64,000 nucleotides of DNA from Ascidia mentula (lineage: Eukaryota; Chordata; Ascidiacea; Phlebobranchia; Ascidiidae): contig OX387202.1 in NCBI GenBank assembly GCA_947561715.1, forward strand, positions 7,267,001 through 7,331,000, read 5' to 3'. Position numbers and translations under genes: made by a program. The notes under the pieces are model-generated. The model saw only the letters and a list, made by a program, of their open reading frames with translations. It had not been told where the DNA came from and did no database searches. This document shows positions 26,964-38,335 of this stretch, piece after piece (the first letter of the stretch is position 1; the number at the start of each line of letters is the position of its first letter).

Positions 26964-28524
26964 TGTGTAAAAGGCCTTCAGATAATCAAACAACAACTTA
27001 AGTTTACCACTTTCAAACATCCCAAAGCAAATATTCAGTACTCTTTTGCAACAAAAAGGTCTAACAAACAGCACAGTGTTGGTTAGCATAAACTGTGCTT
27101 TATAATTATTTTTTGGTCCTGAACCCTTAAGGGGGTTTAATGTTCAATCCTTTTGGAAACGACTATATAACAGTTCTCGATTTAGAATTAATAGCACTCT
27201 GATGCCGTTAAATAGCCTACCATTGTGGTGTATTTAATTTGTATCTACACAATAACAACTACAAGCTCCCTTATAAAAGCTGGAAATGGTATGGAAATAA
27301 TAACATTATAAACCTTACCTTTACTTTTTGGCAGTTTGCAACAAACACTTGTCACTTCTTTTGGTTTCGATGCAGAGAAGTACTAAACAGTGAATGAACC
27401 GCCTGCTTTAATTTGTGTCGCGTATTGTGCCGCGTGTCGCATTGCGTTAAGTGTCGCGTGTCGTTTAACACAAAAACACAATAGAAAAGTTGTTCCTTAC
27501 CACTTATCTCTTTTAACATATGCTATAAACATAAAGATCATTGTTCTAACCTTCAAGGTAAACACTGAAGCCACCTCACAGCTGATATCTAGGGGTTTTC
27601 CCGGTTCATAAGTAGCGTGTTTAACTTTTCCACGAAGACTAAATTTTATTTTCTAATATTTCGTTTATTTGGGCAAAATTGTTGTTATGTGCTAAGTGCA
27701 GAATTGTATTTGCTTTAGGACACTGTATTTTAGGACTTTAGGACGTTTATACAATTGTCAAAGTATATAGTGAACGAAACAAAACGTTTTTGCTTAAGAT
27801 GCTAGGCTGGTTTTAAAATACATTTGTGTAATGCCTTGCTAACTATTTTAGTTCACAAAGAATCGTATATCCAACAAATATGTATGGAAAGTTAGTTTAA
27901 CCTTGCCACACATGAACGGGGAAAATTCCCATCGAATGTCCCTGAGAAGGTTATTGTTACCTCCATGAAGCAGTGTTGCACTCATTATTATGAAACACCA
28001 TATGACAATGCACAAAATTTGCATTTATAAAAGAGAATTCGTGTGGTGGTTCAAAAATATTCAGTACGATGCAGCTAAGCTACCAAACTGTAGTAAAATG
28101 TTATAGAAGTAAAAGATCTCGACGCATTTGGTAAATTCGGCCTCACAATAATGTTTCCAACAACCATGAAAATCATGACACCTACAAAGATTGCCCACGT
28201 TATTATAGTCCCATATGTAACGTAATGTTCAAATTTAAGCTAAAATGAAATGTCATCGTGAACAATGGCAAAAGTACATTGTGTAACTTTTTGAAATTCG
28301 TACCTCTTTTAAAGTACGCAAACTGTCGACTTTGATCGTTTTATTGATAAAATCGTCAAAAGTGAAACCTAATCAATCTATAGCCTAACTAGTAAAATTT
28401 GACGCTGTCATTGGTCTTAAACAGGGACCGATATTTCATACAACATTGCAGTCTATTTGTTCATGCGCTTTTGAACAAAAAGACCCAAATAAGCAATGCG
28501 AAAATTCCCGACCACGATGACTTA
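26964..28524. other. Intergenic, no gene seen
   Basis: AT-rich. The only local structure I noticed is a short imperfect reiteration of GTGTCGCGT/TGTCGCAT near 27415-27465. The left boundary of the 28.5-32.5 kb duplication follows. Confidence 0.35.
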
Positions 28525-29544
28525 ACAATTAAATTGCAATTATTCAAAACGAACCGCATCGAAATTCAAGTTCCTCACACAAAAATGCGTCAGTACCCAC
28601 ACGAATTATGCGATTGCCCAACAAAGATAAATGCCAAAACGTCTGCGCTTTTAATTAGCTTATCATCTGCTTGGTTGGGAATTTTGCTGCATCAACGAAT
28701 AAACGTGCACCTCTGCACGGTTTGCCGAGCAACGGACGAGTTGATTCTGCAAAACTTGTAATTGCAGCAAAATAATTGTTATAACACAGACGATATGGTT
28801 GTTATAAGATGTTATTGCGGGCATTACAATATTTTCTACACCGTGTTATGAGTGCTGAAAGTATAAAAAATCTTACCTGATCAAAAGTACACAAATAAAT
28901 ACAAATACACAAATAACATTGTGCTTTCGTATACTGGGTGAGATTATATAAACAATGGGATTACTTTACTAAATTTAAGTTTGTTAGAACTATTTGGGAC
29001 GCACCAGTCGTTGAGTTCTTACAGTGCGTCAAAAATAACAGTGTGTTTTCGTATACTAGCCAAAGCTTTTACCGGCGTTCCGGTGTACTTTACCCACTCT
29101 TTATGACAAAAACATTCTTTTTTAGCTGTAGATAAGCTTATAGGACTTATATAACTTTTAGCGAAATTGCATTTGCCGGATCACCTTCAACACAACGCAA
29201 AATTAGAGTAATTATCGATGCACTTACTGTTTATCATGTCACATTGTTGTAAGTTTTGTGTACTAACGCGTGGTTTACATTTGTCTAACCTAAAATAATC
29301 TCATTTTGTGCAATGTCATTCTAGTTCATTCTTTGTGTATTTTTCATTACCGCAGAACCGAAGGCAAGTGTACGGGATTGGCCAAAACAGCCCATGGCGA
29401 TGGAGACTTGAATTCTGTTGATTTTCCACGCATACTGGATTTAGCTGCATTCCACTTTAATCTGTCTCGACATGCAAACCACATGATCGAACGTAAAATC
29501 CCCGCGCTTTATTTAAAGTCTCATTATGCAAAGTGGTAATAGTG

Positions 29545-29552
29545 TATATAAA
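29545..29552 (+). promoter_or_regulatory. Candidate TATA box of TIL gene A
   Basis: TATATAAA in GTGTATATAAACCAGC, about 290 bp before the start codon and identical in the second duplicate (39498-39505). The distance to the ATG would need a long 5' UTR or a 5' intron. Confidence 0.3.
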
Positions 29553-29839
29553 CCAGCATGCTCATAGCTATAGGATTGTACATTGTCACAGAAAGCTAAA
29601 GCTGCTCTCTGCAATGTAACGGAAGTTAGGATGTAATAAAAATATTGTTGATGGCGTGATGTAAATGGTGGTTATTCTACAATATGATCTAATCTAACAA
29701 AAAAGTTACACTATGCTATAATATATCTAAAAAACTGGAAAATTACGACTAAAAAAATGCGACGAAACAATTTTTGTTCATGTATTTTTACAGTAACAAG
29801 TTGCAGATTGCTGTTACCTCAGAAAACCTGCCCTTCAAA

Positions 29840-32198
29840 ATGTTACGTGAGTTGGTGATGCTGATCTTGGTCGCAGAGGCTTTTGGGTACCCATACAGTA
29901 AGTTTTTCGCAGTATATGTTGTGTGATTTTTATTCTTTTTGCATGTTTATTATATATCACCTTGTTATTGCAAAGACAACACGTTGTTGAGGTTTTTAAT
30001 TGTTTAAATTACCTTTTAGAATGCCAGTACGGAAAGACTTATTACAAGTGCAAACCGTGCAAGGAAAATTGCAAAGACGTTTACTCGACAAAATACTGCA
30101 AATGTTATCCTGGTTGTGCATGTCCGCGTGGAACTTACTGGGACGATCGATCAAACCGATGTGTTTGGCCAAAATATTGCCCGAAACGTAAGTTAAAATG
30201 GCCTTTTCTGTGTTTTTTACTTGGTAAAAAATTATTAAAATCATAAATGTTTTAAACAGCTTGCACCTATGGAAAAGTTTATCACAAATGTTTGCCATGC
30301 CAACAAACTTGCAAACATTATGGCGATAAGAAGAGTTGTTACCAAGGTTACGGAAAACAAAACTGTCCAAGCGGTTGTGCTTGTCCGGTTGGCCAATACT
30401 GGAGCGACTACTACAACAAATGTGTTTATGGAGCCAAATGTCCACCAAGTAAAACCAAGTTTCACGTATTGATAAATATTATGAAAATGTCTGAATAGTT
30501 TTGCGAAAATGGTAGAAAATATTAAAATAATGATTTAACGTTTCATAAAAAAAATGGTCAAATAATCTAATGAAATGGTTCCAAACCTTTTTTACTTGCG
30601 GACCAGTAAAATCTGAAACAACAACAACGCGGTAACATCAAACAATTTAAACCAAAATGTAATGAACTGAACAGAGTAGGATAATCCCCAAAAAAACTTA
30701 TAAAGCAGAATTTTGCGCTTCGCACCAAAGGAAATTAATTTAATATGTAAAGAATTTCTGCATACAATTTTAAAAATATTAGGGACCGGTAAAAAAAATT
30801 GCGCCCATCGGCGAAAATATATTTCGATAAATTATTCCCACTATTAATTGTTTGAACATTTTAAACTTATTAATTGAACATTTCAAACTTATTAATTGAA
30901 CATTATAAACTTATTAATTGAACATTTTAAACTTATTAATTGAACATTTTAAACTTATCCTACAATTATTCTTTTTTCAGAATGCACCTATGGAAAAGTA
31001 TTTCACAAATGTTTGCCATGCCAACACACTTGCAAACATTATGGCGATAAGAAGAGTTGTGGCCAAGGTTACGGAAAACAAAACTGTCCAAGCGGTTGTG
31101 CTTGTCCGGTTGGCCAATACTGGAGCGACTACTACAACAAATGTGTTTATGGAGCCAAATGTCCACCAAGTAAAACCAAGTTTCACGTATTGATAAATAT
31201 TATGAAAATGTCTGAATAGTTTTGCGAAAATGGTAGAAAATATTAAAATAATGATTTAACGTTTCATAAAAAAAAATGGTCAAATAATCTAATGGAATGG
31301 TTCCAAACCTTTTTTACTTGCGGACCAGTAAAATCTAAAACAACAACAGGGCGGTAACATCAAAAAATTTAAACCAAAATGTAATGAACTGAACAGAGTA
31401 GGATAATCCCCAAAAAAACTTATAAAGCAGAATTTTGCGCTTCGCACCAAAGGAAATTAATTTAATATGTAAAGAATTTCTGCATACAATTTTAAAAATA
31501 TTAGGGACCGGTAAAAAAAATTGCGCCCATCGGCGAAAATATATTTCGATAAATTATTCCCACTATTAATTGTTTGAACATTTTAAACTTATTAATTGAA
31601 CATTTTCAACTTATCCTACAATTATTCTTTTTTCAGAATGCACCTATGGAAAAGTATTTCACGAATGTTTGCCATGCCAACACACTTGCAAACATTATGG
31701 CGATAAGAAGAGTTGTGGCCAAGGTTACGGAAAACAAAACTGTCCAAGCGGTTGTGCTTGTCCGGTTGGCCAATACTGGAGCGACTACTACAACAAATGT
31801 GTTTATGGAGCCAAATGCGCTCCAAGTTAGTATACGTGTAGTTTCGCTCATAATAATCATTGTACATATAAATAATCATTACCATCATGAAGCGCCGTTT
31901 CCAATATAGTTTGTAACGATTTTAATACGTGCTTGTCAAAACGTTTCGGAATGTATTTTTAGAATGCCCGCACAACCAAGTTTACAAGTGCGCATACTGC
32001 GTTCCACATTGCCCAAGAAACATCTTCGGCATATTCAGCTATAGTAACCAGTGCAGGCCGTATACCGGATATCCTAGGAGCTGTCCATCAAGATGTACCT
32101 GTCCGACTGGCCTGTACTTACGCAAGGACGGCTACTGTGTGAACAGATACCAATGTTCGTATACATATGGAAGCAACGTTCCACACTGGACTGGGTAG
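29840..32198 (+). CDS. TIL gene A: secreted protein with five TIL (trypsin inhibitor-like) domains, 342 aa
   Basis: Six coding exons, all junctions in phase 1: 29840-29897, 30020-30187, 30260-30448, 30981-31169, 31637-31825, 31963-32198 (TAG). Exon 1 is the signal peptide (MLRELVMLILVAEAFGYPY). Each later exon is one 10-cysteine TIL unit of the form C-x8-C-x2-C-x3-C...GCACPxGxYW...C-x5-C. Exons 3, 4 and 5 are all 189 nt and nearly identical; exons 2 and 6 are divergent. TIL domains usually act as serine-protease inhibitors or occur in secreted mucin-like proteins; which applies here cannot be told. A 3' UTR intron (donor after AAACTG near 32211, acceptor before AACAAGAAAG at about 32375) leads to the terminal exon. 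Confidence 0.92.
30845..30960 (+). repeat. 22-bp minisatellite in intron 3 of TIL gene A
   Basis: Five units of about 22 bp built on AACATTTTAAACTTATTAATTG. The matching place in the next intron (about 31570-31612) has only two units, so copy number changed after the exon duplication. Confidence 0.85.
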
Positions 32199-32473
32199 AA
32201 AGGAAACTGGTATGTTGTGATAATTTGCTGGGGGTATTTGCGTTTAGTTAGCTGAAAAAGTTCGCATATTTGCGACCGAAACGTTACTTTAAAGTTTAAT
32301 GAAAGTTTATAACAAAAACTCGTACTTTGGGATTATTGTTAAATAAAAATAAATCAACATATTTCATTTTTTAGAACAAGAAAGACCCCCTGGACGACGG
32401 ACTACGGACGACGGACAACGATTTGATTTGTTTTTATGTTTATTCAATCTTGTGTCGTCTATATTGCTGTACA

Positions 32474-32479
32474 AATAAA
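32474..32479 (+). terminator. Poly(A) signal of TIL gene A
   Basis: AATAAA in the terminal 3' UTR exon, conserved in position in genes B and C. Confidence 0.7.
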
Positions 32480-32997
32480 TAGACACAGCTCAAGTCTTGA
32501 CCAAAATTTTTTGTAAAGGGGATTGCACTATGGTGGGAGTTATATGCGTTATATGATATGCAAGATGGCGGGAACTTCCACGATTATAATTTTACTGCAT
32601 GTCCATAATAACTTTGTTTTACACACAATAAGATAAAACCCTGTGACCAGGATTACCATTCACATATATGGCAACCCTGCGCATAAATCAATTCGCCAGG
32701 TCTGATTTCTGGATTGATAAACACAATTTTCCTGTTAATTAGTTACATGAAACAACAAATCTAAGTACAATAAAAACTTTAATTGCACAATTTTGTGATC
32801 ATTTGTTTGAATAAATTATGGATGAAGAGAAAAAAAGTTGATGAAGCCTTGTTGAACAACGGGCGAAACGTCGGAATCAAGTTACGTTTTTTATATGTGC
32901 CAGAAGAACAGATTATTAAGTTAAAAAAAGTCATATCTGTTACGCGAATTTGCAAAACTTAATTATACAACAAATTCAAACTACGTGTACACGCACT

Positions 32998-33022
32998 GTT
33001 TCGACCTGTAAGGTCTCATCAG
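32998..33022 (-). ncRNA. Hammerhead-ribozyme-like core, Penelope-associated
   Basis: On the minus strand CTGATGA is followed by stem GACCT-TAC-AGGTC and then GAAAC, the conserved hammerhead core around a perfect stem II. A very short stem III (ACA/TGT) could follow. Stem I pairing is poor by eye. Related but degraded copies lie at about 44650-44690 and inside the Penelope-like element near 35500. Confidence 0.4.
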
Positions 33023-33344
33023 TGCAGCTGTTGCAGTGGCACTGTGCTAGCTTTTACACTAGCAGGCACACTAGTCTCCACTTAGTGGTACCTTTCGGTC
33101 AACGTCGATCTGCAGTACCCTATACTGAGTACCGAACAACAGATACGACGAACCACTGTGGAGCGCACTATGGTCAAACGGATCTACTTGGTAACCGATA
33201 GTGCAAAAGGCAAATACACCAATGTAATATATGTGCAAAAAAGGCCATATTATTGCAAAGCAGCTTTGCAAATTCAAACTAATTGTGGAATAATAGGTGT
33301 ACAGGCTTCTCAGCGCAGACATTATTATCTTAAAATCTGAAAAA

Positions 33345-33425
33345 TCAAGGTCTCGGTGAGGTTTGAACACTCGGCCATGGGCATCACCAGGTCAAGTGCT
33401 TCACCGACTGAGCTGTGAGAGCTTT
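33345..33425 (-). repeat. tRNA-like SINE head
   Basis: On the minus strand a tRNA-like body with A-box (AGCTCAGTCGGTGAAGC) and B-box (GTTCAAACCTC) is visible, but the acceptor ends do not pair. A related copy lies at 44290-44365. This is a SINE remnant, not a tRNA gene. Confidence 0.6.
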
Positions 33426-33884
33426 TAGTGGCACTGCGGCGAATGTTGTGGTCAAAATACAATGGATGCACTGGTTTGTCAAGCAAACTTTACATATACA
33501 TAGGAGGTTTCTACCACTATAATCAAACAACGCAGCAATGTTTTATAAAATTGCATGATTGGCATGGAACTTTGCTGATATGTCAATTTATGTTAAAAAA
33601 ATAAACTTGTACAAATTTTGACTTATACATCAGTTAAAAAACTAACAAGAAATAGGTCTTCCTATTTAACTATTGTTCAAAATATTTTTGCGTTAAATTT
33701 GATGCATTGAGTAACAGTGTACCCAATACATCAACACCTCTGTACTAAGCAGAAAACATTGCTGTCTTATGCAACAAACACGCGAAAGATGCACCTAAAA
33801 TACCACTTGCTTGTAATGTTGAAGATCCTCTACCTTTAGTTGTGCGCTTGCTCACCAAAGTATCCTGGCCACAATATACCCCGT

Positions 33885-34085
33885 GAAACCGCTGAGCTCC
33901 CGTTACTCAGTTGGCAAAGTGTTGGGCCTGGTTGCGATAGCTGTGATCGCCAAGTAAGGACCTGATGCACTGTAGGGCGATCTGGCCTGTTACGCTGTTC
34001 CATGAAACATTTCTGCGTTGGTTGGTCTTCAAAATGTCGGTCGCTTGTTTTTGTTAAATTGTGGATAATGTAATCGTGGTTGTAT
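33885..34085 (+). repeat. tRNA-derived SINE, copy 1
   Basis: Begins GAGCTCCCGTTACTCAGTTG (tRNA-like A box) and continues GTGATCGCCAAGTAAGGACC and TGTAGGGCGATC to a CATGAAACATTTCTGCG tail. The same body occurs at 44750-45070 (split by a MITE) and in diverged form at 46085-46350. Confidence 0.7.
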
Positions 34086-35141
34086 ACTCATGCAGATAGA
34101 CCTAGTATTTAATTATTTTTGCCTGGGTTTAATCCTTACCCCAAGCAATAGTTAAAGGTGACAATAGTAACATTTTAATAGTAAACATTTTTTAACGCAT
34201 CACGTGATTAAGACTCCGGCCATGATAAGTCCTGATCTGAGCAATATTAACAAAAGAAGTTTAAATTCTGGTTGTCCCAATGCTCCATCGGTTGTGAACT
34301 TATTTACGTTCCGTTGTTGGATCTTTTAGCGGTGGTTATCATCCAACTTCATTACGAAGTGTTATCAGTGGTGTACATTGCTAGATGAGTTAGATAGCCT
34401 TCCCGTGCCAGACAAAGCACGCTTGTTATAAATGAAAATCAATTCCTCTTTCAAACCACATTTATGTTTGCCACAGCAGCGTTGTTTCAGCAAAACAACC
34501 AGGGTGTTTTTTATGATCTTTTTAGGTGAAATGTGCTCCAATGAATGCTTTTATTTTTGAGTGTTTTTTTCCATCAATTTATCAGTAATCCAGTAGTAAA
34601 ATAACATACGTTCTTTATGTATGGCTGTGATAAATCAATATTAACTATGAAATGTATTTAATTTTTGAAAGTTGACTTCAAATATTGAAATATTGGGATC
34701 TAACCAAAACTGCAAATGCAGGCCTAGCAATCACTGTAACTTTCGTAATTACACTAAAAACAGCAGTGGCTTTTTACTATAGGATCAGCCTGGATTATTA
34801 ACAAGAAAATATAATTTGCCCCAAGGGCATCTTCAGTTCCTAGCAGTAAACACACAAAATGATTTTAAAAACGTCTGAAAAAAATCAACAGTAAACAAAA
34901 GGGCTAAAGATAAAAACAACAACTTCCGACCTCTTGCAATGCTACTGTGCCAAGGAAAAACACTGGGTTACCAGCCTTGCATGAAAAGGTAAGAGAATTG
35001 CGCACTCGGTGGAGAAACAGCATCAGACGCATAAGTAATACGCCAATAAGACGAACGGCGTAGAACCACCTGAAAAACACACATGAAAAACATACAACCA
35101 TTAAAACGATTAAAAGCAATTAAAAAATATCTTAAAAAGCA

Positions 35142-35546
35142 TCAAAGCACCCTAGGCAATATCATTCTTTGTATGTTAATGGTGGCACCTGTAAGGTGAA
35201 GCCACTTTGTCTTGCACATGTCTAAATCCCGAAAATGTGGTTGTTCAACAAAAATTACATAGAAACAATCCGCAATATTCGGTTGGTTTACAAATGTGGA
35301 CTTGTGCTGGGTTGCGTAGTGCTTTAGCACAGCTACGTTGTCATCCTCTTTGTCAATGGAAAACCTCCTCCACTTTGCTCTGTGGTCACGCCATCTGACG
35401 GCGAAACTATTTTTAGTTAGGCCCATGTATTTATTTCCACACAGAGTGCACACGGCTACGTATATGCCATAATTCTGGCAAGTCACACCAGCTGCACTGA
35501 TGAGACCTTTCAGGTCAGTGGCCATCTGTCTACAGCATATACACAA
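35142..35546 (-). pseudogene. Penelope-like GIY-YIG endonuclease domain
   Basis: The frame contains GIYVAVCTLCGNKYMGLT, the GIY...YIG-type motif, then SFAVRWRDHR with the catalytic-type arginine region. It lies just 3' of the RT region, the order known for canonical Penelope elements, and cuts target DNA for insertion. It is out of frame with the RT part, so the element is probably dead. The end of the region shows a possible intron ahead of GTGGTTCTACGCC. Confidence 0.75.
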
Positions 35547-35570
35547 TTCATATTATTGGCTCCACTTTGC

Positions 35571-37327
35571 TTATCTTAGAATACATTTACGTTGCAATCT
35601 GTTTAGGCTGTCGCGGAAATCCTCGTCGCGTTCATTTGTCCTGGGAAGTCTGATTGACTCACCCTTTACGATCGCCCTGTAAACCAACAATGGGTGGTAT
35701 GAGGTACCGTCGAGGAACTTCCGGTGTGCTGCTGTTGCTTTCGTGAAGTCTTTTATAACAAACCCGAATGGATGGTCTGTGCTTGTAACATGCTCAAACT
35801 CAAATTCTTCTCCAGCATCCGCAGTACAAATGGTGGAGAATGCTGCGGTTGACAACTTTTCCACCTGCTATCCAAATTATATCGTCTATATACCTTTTAA
35901 ACAATTCTGACTGTTTTAACGACTTTGCCAGGGGTTTTATTGCATAGTGTATGGCAATATTGGCTACGGATACTGAGTGGTTATCTCCAGTAATTATTCC
36001 TTCAACTTGCGTATAAAACATTCCTCCATGCACTGTGATGATGGTTTCCCTGGTATAGCTAATGAGGTCTACTAACTGCCTTCTGCCTTTGTCATTGAAA
36101 CGTGATTGCTCATGTAATGCTTCCTTGAGGGCGTCTTTGATCAGAGTTCGAGGTAAATTCGGATAAAGTGCAACAACATCTGCAGCTGTTATGTACAGTC
36201 TTGACTTTAGTTGTTGTGCTCTGTGGTTTTTTCTTACTTTTCCACTCAAGTACCTCTTGCACGTAATGGCACTGTCTCTGCAGTGTTCATTCACTAGGGA
36301 TTTATAATAATTGACTGCGATGGGTTGAAGTATATATTTCAGCATTGCTGTGACGCCAAACGTATCGGTATTCCCCGCTGCTTGTACGAGTCGAACCGGA
36401 ATATCAAATATCGTGGCAGACTTAATCTGTGCCTTGGTCAGCTTTTGTGTTTTAAACAAAATGTTAGCGTACGCCGCATCTGTGTTCGTAAAAAACTTTG
36501 CACTTGGGCCGCATACATGGTGGTAGTTGTTCCACTTTGTTCCACTTCCACTTTAATGCCTGCAACATGTGAAAGAAGTTCTTCTGATAAAACCGCATTA
36601 GCGTGGAGTTGCTTAAGGTACTGATCACATTTAATGTGGATCGTCGTGCAGTGCTTGCTGAAAGCCATTTTCCCCATATTTAATTTGTTAAATGTAGCTA
36701 ACTGAGCTTCCATAACAGTGTTGTAAAATTTATAATCAATTACAATAATTTTTCCGTCTTTGCCAGACCAAATGACTATGCCCTTATTTCTAACCAACAT
36801 TTGCAGTTGTTGTAAACTACGGCGTAGGGAAACAGAGAGGTTGTTTTTGATTTGTATGCGTCCTTAGCGTGTTGGTCCGAATTGCGAAGCTTCGAGCTTA
36901 CGAGCTCTGTGTAGACGATTGTTTCTTCGTCAAGCTGGTCTTTGGTGGGTCGTGAGTATTTAGGTATTTTCAGTTTGTCTGGAAATTTTTTAAGGCTCTG
37001 ATAACTTATCTTGGAATACATTAGCCTATTCCACGTTTCTGGTGTGTCTTTGTAGATTTAGCCATTCTAAATCCTTGGTCTTGTTGCTCCATCCTGGTGT
37101 TGGTACAAATTTTAAGCCACGCGATAGGAGAATTTCGCGTTGATGTCTAACGGATAGCTGGGTTTGTCCAGTATGTTATTTTCAGCGTCATTGTAAGCTG
37201 AATTGGACTTATTCAGTATATCTGCCGTGTTCAATATATCTGCCCAAAACGTTGTCAGACTGGGTATAACGAAGACATTGTAGTGGATAGAAGATGATAC
37301 CAACCCAACTATTCGTACTGCCCACAA
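35571..37327 (-). pseudogene. Penelope-like reverse transcriptase, frameshifted
   Basis: RT motifs are readable in order: ADVVALYPNLPRTLIKDAL (motif A, DVxxLYxN(I/L)P), GGMFYTQVEGIITGDNHS (motif B, GxxxG) and RYIDDIIWI (motif C, YxDD). The reading is spread over frames at 36776-37327, 36438-36800, 35800-36459 and 35571-35864, so at least three frame breaks interrupt it. Family knowledge: Penelope RTs group with telomerase RTs and use a linked GIY-YIG nuclease. Confidence 0.8.
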
Positions 37328-37599
37328 ACAGAACGATCCATGTGTGTGGGCAACGTGGTTTCCTAAAAGGAACGCTTAATCATAGTGGAATGATTGCCTA
37401 CAAAAGACCACCGACACTGTCTTGCATATTAAAAAAATTACTAGCGAATTGCACTTTTTCAAGATCAAACTACTGTTCGAGGTAGTTCTGGCCCTTGTGG
37501 GCATTGCAGTTTATGTGGGTGCCACGGAAAAGGGAAAGACATGGTTTCAGCAATGTCCTGTATCTCCCTCCAGACCAGCACAAGCAAACCTCCAACAAA

Positions 37600-38335
37600 T
37601 GTTGACTTGCCAGAATTATGACATATACGTAGCCGTGTGCACGCTGTGCGGAAATAAATCGTGGGTCAAACTAAAAACAGTTTCGCCGTCAGATGGCGTG
37701 GCCACAGAGCAAAGTGGAGGAGCTTTTCCATTGACAAAGGAGATGACAACGCAGCTCTGCTAAAGCACGCAACCCAGAACAAGTCCACATTTGTAAACCA
37801 ACCGAATATTGCGGATTGTTTTATGTAATTTTTGTTGAACAACCACATTTTCGGGATAAAGACATGTGCGAGACAAAGTGGCTTCATCTTACAGGTGCCA
37901 CTATTAACATACAGAAAATGATATATTGCCTAGGGTGCGTTAATGCTTTTAAGGATCTTTTTATTTGCTTTTAATCGTTTTAATGGTTCTATGTTTTTCG
38001 TGTGTGTTTTTCAGGTGGTTTTACGTCGTTCGTCTTATCGGGTCGTTCCTTATCTCTACCCGCGTCTGATGCGGTTTCTCCAGCGTGTGCGCAATTATCT
38101 TATCCTTTCATGCAAGGCTGGTAACTCAGTGTTTTACCTTGGCACAGTAGCATTGCAAGAGGTCGAAGTTGTTATTTTTTATCACTGGCTCTTTCGTTAC
38201 AGTTGTTGTTTTTTAGACGTTTTCAAATCATTTATTATGTTTACTGCAAGGAACTGAAGATGCCTATGGGGCGAAATATATATTCCTGATCATAAGCCAG
38301 GCTGATCCTATAGTAAAAAGCCACTGCTTGTTGTA
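37600..38335 (+). mobile_element. Inverted partial copy of the Penelope-like 3' part
   Basis: TGACTTGCCAGAATTATGAC onward repeats the GIY-YIG region of the minus-strand arm in opposite orientation, with a deletion where the YIG motif lies and early stops. It then repeats the same intron-like segment ending in TTTTTCAG and the GTGGTT exon start. It cannot code for a complete domain. Confidence 0.75.

Larger units (their letters stand above)
28525..32520 (+). repeat. Segmental duplication, copy 1 (carries TIL gene A)
   Basis: From about 28525 the sequence matches 38470 onward almost base for base through the 1.3-kb upstream region, first exon and 3' exon of the TIL gene, ending after GTCTTGACC near 32505 (copy 2 ends near 41425). 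The copies differ by point changes and by exon content: copy 1 has more TIL exons. The block upstream of the first exon (28525-29839) has no convincing gene; a frame at 28399-28761 is partly kept in copy 2 (38482-38709). Confidence 0.9.
32521..34754. other. Repeat-rich intergenic region between gene A and the Penelope-like element
   Basis: No gene seen. Pieces of this stretch recur downstream of gene C: the ACACACAATAA-GATAAAACCCT segment (32620 vs 43752), the ATATGGCAACCCT segment (32665 vs 44072), 33260-33640 vs 44205-44600, and 33880-34440 vs 44745-45440. So the 3' flank of a TIL gene was duplicated with the gene. It also holds a hammerhead-like motif near 33010, a tRNA-like remnant near 33350-33425 and a SINE near 33890. 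Confidence 0.55.
34755..38335. mobile_element. Penelope-like retroelement, inverted composite copy
   Basis: The ends are inverted copies of each other: CAGTGGCTTTTTACTATAGG at the left and its reverse complement before 38335. The left arm (34755 to about 37320) is read on the minus strand and carries RT and GIY-YIG regions. The right arm (about 37480-38335) is a plus-strand copy of only the GIY-YIG and 3' part. The tail CTGAAGATGCC-TATGGGGCGAAA is typical of such elements. The insertion lies between the two TIL duplicates. Confidence 0.8.

Noticed and set aside
28399..28761. Plus-strand frame partly conserved in both segmental duplicates (38482-38709)
   Set aside because: Conservation is expected from recent duplication; the substitutions are not clearly synonymous and no domain or splice context is seen.
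30966..31169. Minus-strand open frames opposite each TIL exon (also 29996-30448, 31622-31888, 39943-40253)
   Set aside because: They mirror the plus-strand exons, recur only because those exons are duplicated, and lack any domain.
33345..33425. Possible tRNA gene on the minus strand
   Set aside because: A and B boxes are present but the acceptor stem does not pair; related degraded copies at 44.3 and 46.1 kb show it is a SINE head.
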